DNA of 64,000 nucleotides from Odiellus spinosus (Eukaryota > Arthropoda > Arachnida > Opiliones > Phalangiidae): positions 806,001 to 870,000 of the forward strand of contig CAWUCO010000060.1 of NCBI GenBank assembly GCA_963920705.1, given 5' to 3'. A program made the translations under genes and the position numbers. Positions 1-11,113 of the stretch are shown piece by piece. Each line of letters opens with the position of its first letter. Position 1 is the first letter of the stretch. The notes under the pieces are model-generated. The model was not told the DNA's origin, searched no databases, and was given only the letters and a program-made list of their open reading frames with translations.

Positions 1-59
1 TCTATACTTGGGAAATTTGTAAATCTATACTTGGGAAATTTGTAAATCTATACTTGGGA

Positions 60-2900
60 AATTTATAAATCAATACTTGGGAAATTTGTAAATCTATACT
101 TGGGAAATTTGTAAATCTATACTTGGGAAATTTGTAAATCAATACTTGTGAAATTTGTAAAACTATACTTGGGAAATTTGTGGATCTATACTTGGAAATT
201 TGTGGATCTATACTTTGGAAATTTGTAAATCTATACTTGGGAAATTTGTAAATCTATGCTTGGGAAATTTGTAAATCTATACTTTGGAAATTTGTAAATC
301 TATACTTGTGAAATTTGTAAATCAATACTTGTGAAATTTGTAAATCTATACTTGGGAAATTTGTAAATCTATACTTGGGAAATTTGTAAATCTATACTTG
401 GTAAAATTTGTAAATCTATACTTGGGAAATTTGTAAATCAATACTTGGGAAATTTGTGGATCTATACTTGGGAAATTTGTGGATCTATACTTTGGAAATT
501 TGTATATCTATACTTGGGAAATTTGTAAATCTATACTTGGGAAATTTGTAAATCTATACTTGGGAAATTTGTAAATCTATACTTGGGAAATTTGTAAATC
601 TATACTTGGGATATTTGTAAATATATACTTGGGAAATTTGTAAATCTATACTTGAGAAATTTGTAAATCTATACTTGGGAAATTTGTAAATCTATACTTG
701 GGAAATTTGTAAATCTATACTTTTGAAATTTGTAAAACTATACTTGGGAAATTTGTGGATCTATACTTTGGAAATTTGTAAATCTATACTTGGGAAATTT
801 GTGGATCTATACTTGGGAAATTTGTAAATCTATACTTGGGAAATTTGTAAAGCTATACTTGGGAAATTTGTAAATCTATACTTGGGAAATTTATAAATCA
901 ATACTTGGGAAATTTGTAAATCTATACTTGGGAAATTTGTAAATCTATACTTGGGAAATTTGTAAATCAATACTTGTGAAATTTGTAAAACTATACTTGG
1001 GAAATTTGTGGATCTATACTTGGAAATTTGTGGATCTATACTTTGGAAATTTGTAAATCTATACTTGGGAAATTTGTAAATCTATGCTTGGGAAATTTGT
1101 AAATCTATACTTTGGAAATTTGTAAATCTATACTTGGGAAATTTGTAAATCTATACTTGGGAAATTTGTAAATCTATACTTGGAAAATTTGTAAATCTAT
1201 ACTTTGGAAATTTTTAAATTTATACTTGAGAAATTTGTAAATCTATACTTTGGAAATTTGTAAATCTATAATTGGGAAATTTGTAAATCTATACTTGGGA
1301 AATTTGTGGATCTATACTTGGGAAATTTGTGGATCTATACTTGGGAAATTTATGGATCTATACTTGGGAAATTTGTGGATCTATACTTGGGAAATTTGTG
1401 GATCTATACTTAAGAAATTTGTAAATCTATACTTGGGAAATTTGTGGATCTATACTTGGGAAATTTGTAAATCTATACTTGGGAAATTTGTAAATCTATA
1501 CTTGGGAAATTTGTAAATCTATACTTGGGAAATTTATAAATCAATACTTGGGAAATTTGTAAATCTATACTTGGGAAATTTGTAAATCTATATTTGGGAA
1601 ATTTGTAAATCAATACTTGTGAAATTTGTAAAACTATACTTGGGAAATTTGTGGATCTATACTTGGGAAATTTGTGGATCTATACTTTGGAAATTTGTAA
1701 ATCTATACTTGGGAAATTTGTAAATCTATGCTTGGGAAATTTGTAAATCTATACTTTGGAAATTTGTAAATCTATACTTGGGAAATTTGTAAATCTATAC
1801 TTGGGAAATTTGTAAATCTATACTTGGGAAATTTGTAAATCTATACTTGGGAAATTTGTAAATCTATACTTGGGAAATTTGTAAATCTATACTTGGGAAA
1901 TTTGTAAATCTATACTTGGGAAATTTGTAAATCAATACTTGTGAAATTTGTAAAACTATACTTGGGAAATTTGTGGATCTATACTTGGAAATTTGTGGAT
2001 CTATACTTTGGAAATTTGTAAATCTATACTTGGGAAATTTGTAAATCTATGCTTGGGAAATTTGTAAATCTATACTTTGGAAATTTGTAAATCTATACTT
2101 GGGAAAGTTGTAAATCTATACTTGGGAAATTTGTAAATCTATACTTGGGAAATTTGTAAATCTATACTTGGAAAATTTGTAAATCTATACTTTGGAAATT
2201 TTTAAATTTATACTTGAGAAATTTGTAAATCTATACTTTGGAAATTTGTAAATCTATAATTGGGAAATTTGTAAATCTATACTTGGGAAATTTGTGGATC
2301 TATACTTGGGAAATTTGTGGATCTATACTTGGGAAATTTATGGATCTATACTTGGGAAATTTGTGGATCTATACTTGGGAAATTTGTGGATCTATACTTT
2401 GGAAATTTGTAAATCTATACTTGGGAAATTTGTGGATCTATACTTGGGAAATTTGTAAATCTATACTTGGGAAATTTGTAAATCTATACTTGGGAAATTT
2501 ATAAATCAATACTTGGGAAATTTATAAATCAATACTTGGGAAATTTGTAAATCTATACTTGGGAAATTTGTAAATCTATATTTGGGAAATTTGTAAATCA
2601 ATACTTGTGAAATTTGTAAAACTATACTTGGGAAATTTGTGGATCTATACTTGGGAAATTTGTGGATCTATACTTTGGAAATTTGTAAATCTATACTTGG
2701 GAAATTTGTAAATCTATGCTTGGGAAATTTGTAAATCTATACTTTGGAAATTTGTAAATCTATACTTGGGAAATTTGTAAATCTATACTTGGGAAATTTG
2801 TAAATCTATACTTGGGAAATTTGTAAATCTATACTTGGGAAATTTGTAAATCTATACTTGGGAAATTTGTAAATCTATACTTGGGAAATTTGTAAATCCA
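60..2900 (+). repeat. Tandemly duplicated blocks of 828 bp and 965-988 bp
   Basis: A marker series repeats here in the same order: CAATACTTGTG, AAAACTATAC, B, a 22-bp monomer ACTTGGAAATTTGTGG, ATACTTTGG, CTATGCTTGGG. The 22-bp monomer starts at 190, 1018 and 1983, spacings of 828 (36 monomers) and 965 (42 monomers minus 1 bp). Blocks of about 0.93-1.92 and 1.92-2.90 kb match at an offset of 965-988 bp. For example, the ACTTGGAAAATTT monomers at 1178 and 2166 and the TATTTGGG monomers at 1591 and 2579 are each 988 bp apart. A 24-bp monomer (GGTAAAATTTG) sits near 400-415. Boundaries are approximate because they fall in runs of identical A monomers. Confidence 0.8.
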
Positions 2901-2919
2901 TACTTGGGAAATTTGTAAA

Positions 2920-4850
2920 TCTATACTTGGGAAATTTGTAAATATATACTTTGGAAATTTTTAAATTTATACTTGAGAAATTTGTAAATCTATACTTGGG
3001 AAATTTGTAAATCTATACTTTGGAAATTTGTAAATCTATAATTGGGAAATTTGTAAATCTATACTTGGGAAATTTGTGGATCTATACTTGGGAAATTTAT
3101 GGATCTATACTTGGGAAATTTGTGGATCTATACTTGGGAAATTTGTGGATCTATACTTGGGAAATTTGTAAATCTATACTTGGGAAATTTGTAAATCTAT
3201 ACTTGGGAAATTTGTAAATCTATACTTGGGAAATTTGTAAATCTATACTTGGGAAATTTGTGGATAAATACTTGGGAAATTTGTGGATAAATACTTGGAA
3301 AATTTGTGGATAAATACTTAGGAAATTTGTTTATAAATACTTGGGAAATTTGTGGATAAATACTTGGGAAATTTGTGGATCTATACTTGGGAAATTTGTG
3401 GATCTATACTTGGGAAATTTGTAAATCTATACTTGGGAAATTTGTAAATCTATACTTGGGAAATTTGTAAATCTATACTTGGGAAATTTGTAAATCAATA
3501 CTTGTGAAATTTGTAAAACTATACTTGGGAAATTTGTGGATCTATACTTGGGAAATTTGTGGATCTATACTTTGGAAATTTGTAAATCTATACTTGGGAA
3601 ATTTGTAAATCTATGCTTGGGAAATTTGTAAATCTATAATTTGGAAATTTGTAAATCTATACTTGGGAAATTTGTAAATCTATACTTGGGAAATTTGTAA
3701 ATCTATACTTGGGAAATTTGTAAATCTATACTTGGGAAATTTGTAAATCTATACTTGGGAAATTTGTAAATCTATACTTGGGAAATTTGTAAATCTATAC
3801 TTGGGAAATTTGTAAATCTATACTTGGGAAATTTGTAAATCTATACTTGGGAAATTTGTAAATCTATACTTGGGAAATTTGTAAATCTATACTTGGGAAA
3901 TTTGTAAATATATACTTTGGAAATTTTTAAATTTATACTTGAGAAATTTGTAAATCTATACTTGGGAAATTTGTAAATCTATACTTTGGAAATTTGTAAA
4001 TCTATAATTGGGAAATTTGTAAATCTATACTTGGGAAATTTGTGGATCTATACTTGGGAAATTTGTGGATCTATACTTGGGAAATTTATGGATCTATACT
4101 TGGGAAATTTGTGGATCTATACTTGGGAAATTTGTGGATCTATACTTGGGAAATTTGTAAATCTATACTTGGGAAATTTGTAAATCTATACTTGGGAAAT
4201 TTATAAATCTATACTTGGGAAATTTGTAAATCTATACTTGGGAAATTTGTGGATAAATACTTGGGAAATTTGTGGATAAATACTTGGGAAATTTGTGGAT
4301 AAATACTTGGGAAATTTGTTTATAAATACTTGGGAAATTTGTGGATAAATACTTGGGAAATTTGTGGATCTATACTTGGGAAATTTGTAAATCTATACTT
4401 GGGAAATTTGTAAATCTATACTTGGGAAATTTGTAAATCTATACTTGGGAAATTTGTAAATCAATACTTATGAAATTTGTAAAACTATACTTGGGACATT
4501 TGTGGATCTATACTTGGGAAATTTGTGGATCTATACTTTGGAAATTTGTAAATCTATACTTGGGAAATTTGTAAATCTATGCTTGGGAAATTTGTAAATC
4601 TATAATTTGGAAATTTGTAAATCTATACTTGGGAAATTTGTAAATCTATACTTGGGAAATTTGTAAATCTTTACTTGGGAAATTTGTAAATCTATACTTG
4701 GGAAATTTGTAAATCTATACTTGGGAAATTTGTAAATCTATACTTGGGAAATTTGTAAATCTATACTTTGGAAATTTTTAAATTTATATTTGAGAAAAAT
4801 TTGTAAATCTATACTTGGGAAATTTGTAAATCTATACTTTGGAAATTTTT
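2920..4850 (+). repeat. ~966-989-bp tandem duplication
   Basis: The series AAATATATACTTTGG, TTTTTAAATTTATACTTGAG, A, ATACTTTGG, CTATAATTGGG, B run with one TTTATGG, A, then the C-C-C-D-C cluster and CAATACTTGTG/AAAACTATAC appears at about 2.94-3.65 kb and again at about 3.91-4.62 kb. Offsets are 966 bp (42 monomers) early in the block and one monomer more after a B-count difference. The second copy has small changes, including CAATACTTATG and GGGACATTTG near 4.46-4.50 kb. Close to its end is a +2-bp monomer (TTTGAGAAAAATTTG, about 4789-4803). A -1-bp monomer (GGGAAATTTTAAATC) lies at about 4911-4925, just past the block. Confidence 0.75.
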
Positions 4851-5115
4851 AAATTTATACTTGAGAAATTTGTAAATCTATACTTGGGAAATTTGTAAAT
4901 CTATACTTGGGAAATTTTAAATCTATACTTGGAAAATTTGTAAATCTATACTTGAGAAATTTGTAAATCAATACTTGTGAAATTTGTAGAAATATACTTG
5001 GGAAATTTGTGGATCTATACTTGGGAAATTTGTGGATCTATACTTTGGAAATTTGTAAATCTATTCTTGGGAAATTTGTAAATCTATACTTGGGAAATTT
5101 GTAAATCTATACTTT

Positions 5116-5169
5116 GGAAATTTGTAAATTTACAAATTTCCCAAGTATAGACTTGGGAAATTTGTAAAT
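5116..5169. repeat. Inverted monomer with palindrome and 18-bp hairpin arms (copy 1)
   Basis: Bases 5129-5151 are an exact reverse complement of the 23-bp consensus, the only such event in the window apart from its duplicate. The left junction makes a perfect 26-bp palindrome (5116-5141, centre 5128/5129). On the right, 18-bp arms 5128-5145 and 5152-5169 are perfect inverted repeats around the 6-base loop TATAGA. The forward monomer after it lacks its first six bases, so the register shifts by +17 bp. About fifteen identical A monomers follow. The structure could extrude as a cruciform. It could be a template-switch or double-strand-break repair product, or less likely an assembly error, which the second copy argues against. 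Confidence 0.95.
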
Positions 5170-5507
5170 CTATACTTGGGAAATTTGTAAATCTATACTT
5201 GGGAAATTTGTAAATCTATACTTGGGAAATTTGTAAATCTATACTTGGGAAATTTGTAAATCTATACTTGGGAAATTTGTAAATCTATACTTGGGAAATT
5301 TGTAAATCTATACTTGGGAAATTTGTAAATCTATACTTGGGAAATTTGTAAATCTATACTTGGGAAATTTGTAAATCTATACTTGGGAAATTTGTAAATC
5401 TATACTTGGGAAATTTGTAAATCTATACTTGGGAAATTTGTAAATCTATACTTGGGAAATTTGTAAATCTATACTTGGGAAATTTGTAAATCTATACTTG
5501 GGAAATT
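5152..5507 (+). repeat. Homogeneous run of ~15 consensus A monomers
   Basis: From the right edge of the inverted monomer to the TTTTTAGATTTATAC marker, about fifteen consecutive monomers are identical consensus copies with no visible substitution. Other long pure runs lie at about 5870-6127 and 3655-3905. Such perfect runs suggest local expansion or gene conversion younger than the surrounding HOR. They also make exact boundaries of nearby duplications impossible to place. Confidence 0.85.
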
Positions 5508-6542
5508 TTTAGATTTATACTTGAGAAATTTGTAAATCTATACTTGGGAAATTTGTAAATCTATACTTGGGAAATTTGTAAATCTATACTTGTGAAATTT
5601 GTAAAACTATACTTGGGAAATTTGTGGATCTATACTTGGGAAATTTGTGGATCTATACTTGGGAAATTTTTGGATCTATACTTGGGAAATTTGTGGATCT
5701 ATACTTGGGAAATTTGTGGATCTATACTTGGGAAATTTGTGGATCTATACTTAGGAAATTTGTGGATTTATACTTGGGAAATTTGTAAATCTATACTTGG
5801 GAAATTTATGGATCTATACTTGGGAAATTTGTGGATCTATACTTAGGAAATTTGTGGATCTATACTTGGGAAATTTGTAAATCTATACTTGGGAAATTTG
5901 TAAATCTATACTTGGGAAATTTGTAAATCTATACTTGGGAAATTTGTAAATCTATACTTGGGAAATTTGTAAATCTATACTTGGGAAATTTGTAAATCTA
6001 TACTTGGGAAATTTGTAAATCTATACTTGGGAAATTTGTAAATCTATACTTGGGAAATTTGTAAATCTATACTTGGGAAATTTGTAAATCTATACTTGGG
6101 AAATTTGTAAATCTATACTTGGGAAATTTTTAGATTTATACTTGAGAAATTTGTAAATCTATACTTGGGAAATTTGTAAATCTATACTTGGGAAATTTGT
6201 AAATCTATACTTGTGAAATTTGTAAAACTATACTTGGGAAATTTGTGGATCTATACTTGGGAAATTTGTGGATCTATACTTGGGAAATTTTTGGATCTAT
6301 ACTTGGGAAATTTGTGGATCTATACTTGGGAAATTTGTGGATCTATACTTGGGAAATTTGTGGATCTATACTTAGGAAATTTGTGGATTTATACTTGGGA
6401 AATTTGTAAATCTATACTTGGGAAATTTATGGATCTATACTTGGGAAATTTGTGGATCTATACTTAGGAAATTTGTGGATCTATACTTGGGAAATTTGTA
6501 AATCTATACTTGGGAAATTTGTAAATCTATACTTGGGAAATT
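5301..6542 (+). repeat. 621-bp (27-monomer) tandem duplication
   Basis: The block TTTTTAGATTTATACTTGAG, A, A, CTATACTTGTG, AAAACTATAC, B, B, TTTTTGG, B, B, B, ACTTAGG, GTGGATTTATAC, A, TTTATGG, B, ACTTAGG occurs twice at an offset of exactly 621 bp (TTTTTAGATTTATAC marker at 5511 and 6132). It occurs a third time at 11.43 kb in the second copy of the larger duplication, where it is single. The duplication therefore happened in copy 1 after the 5.74-kb event, or was lost from copy 2. The two copies diverge at about 5922/6543. Confidence 0.85.
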
Positions 6543-8790
6543 TGTGGATCTATACTTGGGAAATTTGTGGATCTATACTTGGGAAATTTGTGGATAAATA
6601 CTTGGGAAATTTGTTTATAAATACTTGGGAAATTTGTGGAAAAATACTTGGGAAATTTGTGGATTTTTACTTGCGAAATTTGTGGATCTATACTAGGGAA
6701 ATTTGTAAATCTATACTTGGGAAATTTGTAAATCTATACTTGGGAAATTTGTAAATCTATACTTGGGAAATTTGTAAATCTATACTTGGGAAATTTGTGG
6801 ATCTATACTTGGGAAATTTGTGAAGCTATACTTGGGAAATTTGTGGATAAATACTTGGGAAATTTGTTTATAAATACTTGGGAAATTTGTGGAAAAATAC
6901 TTAGGAAATTTGTGGATCTTTACTTGCGAAATTTGTGGATCTATACTAGGGAAATTTGTAAATCTATACTTGGGAAATTTGTAAATCTATACTTTGGAAA
7001 TTTGTAAATCTATACTTGGGAAATTTGTAAACCTATACTTGGGAAATTTGTAAATCTATAATTGGGAAATTTGTAAATCTATACTTGGGAAATTTGTGGA
7101 TTTATACTTGGGAAATTTGTGGATCTATACTTGGGAAATTTATGGATCTATACTTGGGAAATTTGTAGATCTATACTTAGGAAATTTGTGGATCTATACT
7201 TGGGAAATTTGTAAATCTATACTTGGGAAATTTGTAAATCTATACTTTGGAAATTTGTAAATCTATACTTGGGAAATTTGTAAATCTATACTTGGGAAAT
7301 TTGTAAATCTATACTTGGGAAATTTGTAAATCTATACTTGGGAAATTTGTAAATCTATACTTGGGAAATTTGTGGATAAATACTTGGGAAATTTGTGGAT
7401 AAATACTTGGGAAATTTGTTTATAAATACTTGGGAAATGTGTGGATAAATACTTGGGAAATTTGTGGATCTATACTTGGGAAATTTGTGGATCTATACTT
7501 GGGAAATTTGTGGATCTATACTTGGGAAATTTGTGGATCTATACTTGGGAAATTTGTGGATCTATACTTGGGAAATTTGTGGATCTATACTTAGGAAATT
7601 TGTGGATTTATACTTGGGAAATTTGTAAATCTATACTTGGGAAATTTATGGATCTATACTTGGGAAATTTGTGGATCTATACTTAGGAAATTTGTGGATC
7701 TATACTTGGGAAATTTGTAAATCTATACTTGGGAAATTTGTAAATCTATACTTGGGAAATTTGTGGATCTATACTTGGGAAATTTGTGGATAAATACTTG
7801 GGAAATTTGTTTATAAATACTTGGGAAATTTGTGGAAAAATACTTGGGAAATTTGTGGATCTTTACTTGCGAAATTTGTGGATCTATACTAGGGAAATTT
7901 GTAAATCTATACTTGGGAAATTTGTAAATCTATACTTGGGAAATTTGTAAATCTATACTTGGGAAATTTGTAAATCTATACTTGGGAAATTTGTGGATCT
8001 ATACTTGGGAAATTTGTGGAGCTATACTTGGGAAATTTGTGGATAAATACTTGGGAAATTTGTTTATAAATACTTGGGAAATTTGTGGAAAAATACTTAG
8101 GAAATTTGTGGATCTTTACTTGCGAAATTTGTGGATCTATACTAGGGAAATTTGTAAATCTATACTTGGGAAATTTGTAAATCTATACTTTGGAAATTTG
8201 TAAATCTATACTTGGGAAATTTGTAAACCTATACTTGGGAAATTTGTAAATCTATAATTGGGAAATTTGTAAATCTATACTTGGGAAATTTGTGGATTTA
8301 TACTTGGGAAATTTGTGGATCTATACTTGGGAAATTTATGGATCTATACTTGGGAAATTTGTGATCTATACTTAGGAAATTTGTGGATCTATACTTGGGA
8401 AATTTGTAAATCTATACTTGGGAAATTTGTAAATCTATACTTTGGAAATTTGTAAATCTATACTTGGGAAATTTGTAAATCTATACTTGGGAAATTTGTA
8501 AATCTATACTTGGGAAATTTGTAAATCTATACTTGGGAAATTTGTAAATCTATACTTGGGAAATTTGTGGATAAATACTTGGGAAATTTGTGGATAAATA
8601 CTTGGGAAATTTGTTTATAAATACTTGGGAAATGTGTGGATAAATACTTGGGAAATTTGTGGATCTATACTTGGGAAATTTGTGGATCTATACTTGGGAA
8701 ATTTGTGGATCTATACTTGGGAAATTTGTGGATCTATACTTGGGAAATTTGTGGATCTATACTTGGGAAATTTGTGGATAAATACTTGGG
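6390..8790 (+). repeat. ~1.2-kb tandem duplication containing TTGCG monomers
   Basis: Units at about 6.39-7.59 and 7.59-8.79 kb match at offsets of 1,195-1,219 bp (52-53 monomers). Shared order: TTTATGG, B, ACTTAGG, B, A, A, B, C, D, E, a TTTACTTGCG monomer, B with ACTAGGG, A's, second B/C/D/E/TTGCG set, A, CTATAATTGGG, GTGGATTTATAC, TTTATGG, GTAGATC or GTGATC, ACTTAGG, A's, C, C, D, GAAATGTGTGG. The second copy has a 1-bp deletion (GTGATC, about 8361) where the first has GTAGATC. The TTGCG monomers are among the very few CpG sites in the window. Confidence 0.8.
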
Positions 8791-10574
8791 AAATTTGTAA
8801 ATCTATACTTGGGAAATTTTTAAATCTAAACTTGGGAAATTTGTAAATCTATACTTGGGAAATTTGTAAATCTACACTTGGGAAATTTGTAAATCTATAT
8901 TTGGGAAATTTTTAAATTTATACTTGAGAAATTTGTAAATCTATACTTGGGAAATTTGTAAATCTATACTTGGGAAATTTGTAAATCTATACTTGGGAAA
9001 TTTGTGGATAAATACTTGGGAAATTTGTGGATAAATACTTGGAAAATTTGTGGATAAATACTTAGGAAATTTGTTTATAAATACTTGGGAAATTTGTGGA
9101 TAAATACTTGGGAAATTTGTGGATCTATACTTGGGAAATTTGTGGATCTATACTTGGGAAATTTGTAAATCTATACTTGGGAAATTTGTAAATCTATACT
9201 TGGGAAATTTGTAAATCTATACTTGGGAAATTTGTAAATCAATACTTGTGAAATTTGTAAAACTATACTTGGGAAATTTGTGGATCTATACTTGGGAAAT
9301 TTGTGGATCTATACTTTGGAAATTTGTAAATCTATACTTGGGAAATTTGTAAATCTATGTTTGGGAAATTTGTAAATCTATAATTTGGAAATTTGTAAAT
9401 CTATACTTGGGAAATTTGAAAATCTATACTTGGGAAATTTGTAAATCTATACTTGGGAAATTTGTAAATCTATACTTGGGAAATTTGTAAATCTATACTT
9501 GGGAAATTTGTAAATCTATACTTGGAAAATTTGTAAATCTATACTTGGGAAATTTGTAAATCTATACTTGGGAAATTTGTAAATCTATACTTGGGAAATT
9601 TGTAAATCTATACTTGGGAAATTTGTAAATATATACTTTGGAAATTTTTAAATTTATACTTGAGAAATTTGTAAATCTATACTTGGGAAATTTGTAAATC
9701 TATACTTTGGAAATTTGTAAATCTATAATTGGGAAATTTGTAAATCTATACTTGGGAAATTTGTGGATCTATACTTGGGAAATTTGTGGATCTATACTTG
9801 GGAAATTTATGGATCTATACTTGGGAAATTTGTGGATCTATACTTGGGAAATTTGTGGATCTATACTTGGGAAATTTGTAAATCTATACTTGGGAAATTT
9901 GTAAATCTATACTTGGGAAATTTGTAAATCTATACTTGGGAAATTTGTAAATCTATACTTGGGAAATTTGTGGATAAATACTTGGGAAATTTGTGGATAA
10001 ATACTTGGGAAATTTGTGGATAAATACTTGGGAAATTTGTTTATAAATACTTGGGAAATTTGTGGATAAATACTTGGGAAATTTGTGGATCTATACTTGG
10101 GAAATTTGTAAATCTATACTTGGGAAATTTGTAAATCTATACTTGGGAAATTTGTAAATCTATACTTGGGAAATTTGTAAATCTATACTTGGGAAATTTG
10201 TAAATCAATACTTATGAAATTTGTAAAACTATACTTGGGACATTTGTGGATCTATACTTGGGAAATTTGTGGATCTATACTTTGGAAATTTGTAAATCTA
10301 TACTTGGGAAATTTGTAAATCTATGCTTGGGAAATTTGTAAATCTATAATTTGGAAATTTGTAAATCTATACTTGGGAAATTTGTAAATCTATACTTGGG
10401 AAATTTGTAAATCTATACTTGGGAAATTTGTAAATCTATACTTGGGAAATTTGTAAATCTATACTTGGGAAATTTGTAAATCTATACTTGGGAAATTTGT
10501 AAATCTATACTTTGGAAATTTTTAAATTTATATTTGAGAAAAATTTGTAAATCTATACTTGGGAAATTTGTAAA

Positions 10575-10605
10575 TCTATACTTGGGAAATCTATACTTTG
10601 GAAAT
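10575..10605 (+). repeat. Monomer with 8-bp deletion
   Basis: The sequence reads CTTGGGAAATCTATACTTTGG, lacking eight bases (TTGTAAAT or an equivalent alignment) that normally separate GGGAAA from CTATAC. The lost piece is flanked by AAAT on both sides, so slippage or microhomology-mediated deletion is a simple explanation. No matching deletion is seen in the equivalent first-copy region near 4.84 kb, so it post-dates the 5.74-kb duplication. Confidence 0.85.
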
Positions 10606-11059
10606 TTGTAAATCTATACTTGGGAAATTTGTAAATCTATACTTGGGAAATTTGTAAATCTATACTTGGGAAATTTGTAAATCAATACTTGTGAAATTTG
10701 TAAAACTATACTTGGGAAATTTGTGGATCTATACTTTGGAAATTTGTAAATCTATACTTGGGAAATTTGTAAATCTATGCTTTGGAAATTTGTAAATCTA
10801 TACTTTGGAAATTTGTAAATCTATACTTGGGAAATTTGTAAATCTATACTTGGGAAATTTGTAAATCTATACTTGGAAAATTTGTAAATCTATACTTGAG
10901 AAATTTGTAAATCAATACTTGTGAAATTTGTAGAAATATACTTGGGAAATTTGTGGATCTATACTTGGGAAATTTGTGGATCTATACTTTGGAAATTTGT
11001 AAATCTATTCTTGGGAAATTTGTAAATCTATACTTGGGAAATTTGTAAATCTATACTTT

Positions 11060-11113
11060 GGAAATTTGTAAATTTACAAATTTCCCAAGTATAGACTTGG
11101 GAAATTTGTAAAT
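11060..11113. repeat. Inverted monomer with palindrome and 18-bp hairpin arms (copy 2)
   Basis: This has the same organisation as the element near 5.1 kb. The reverse-complement monomer is at 11073-11095, the perfect 26-bp palindrome at 11060-11085, and the 18-bp arms at 11072-11089 and 11096-11113 with loop TATAGA. The flanks match too: upstream AAATCTATTCTTGGG, an A monomer and ATACTTTGG, downstream a long A run. This copy therefore arose with the 5.74-kb duplication, not by a second inversion. Here the downstream A run carries one B monomer (about 11338-11360) that the first copy lacks. Confidence 0.95.

Noticed and set aside
3310..3345. TATAAATA in D monomers annotated as promoters
   Set aside because: Such a motif is easily produced by base composition and repeat inheritance; without transcript data it is only listed as a finding.
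4470..4500. AAAACTATAC/GTTAAAC and CAATACTTGTG monomers as a foreign insertion
   Set aside because: They differ from consensus by one to three substitutions, keep the 23-bp register and recur at HOR spacing, so they are variant monomers.
5129..5151. Inverted monomer as a pure assembly or hairpin-read artefact
   Set aside because: An identical structure with the same flanking markers occurs at 11073-11095 inside a duplicated block with different internal changes. Raw reads would still be the final test.
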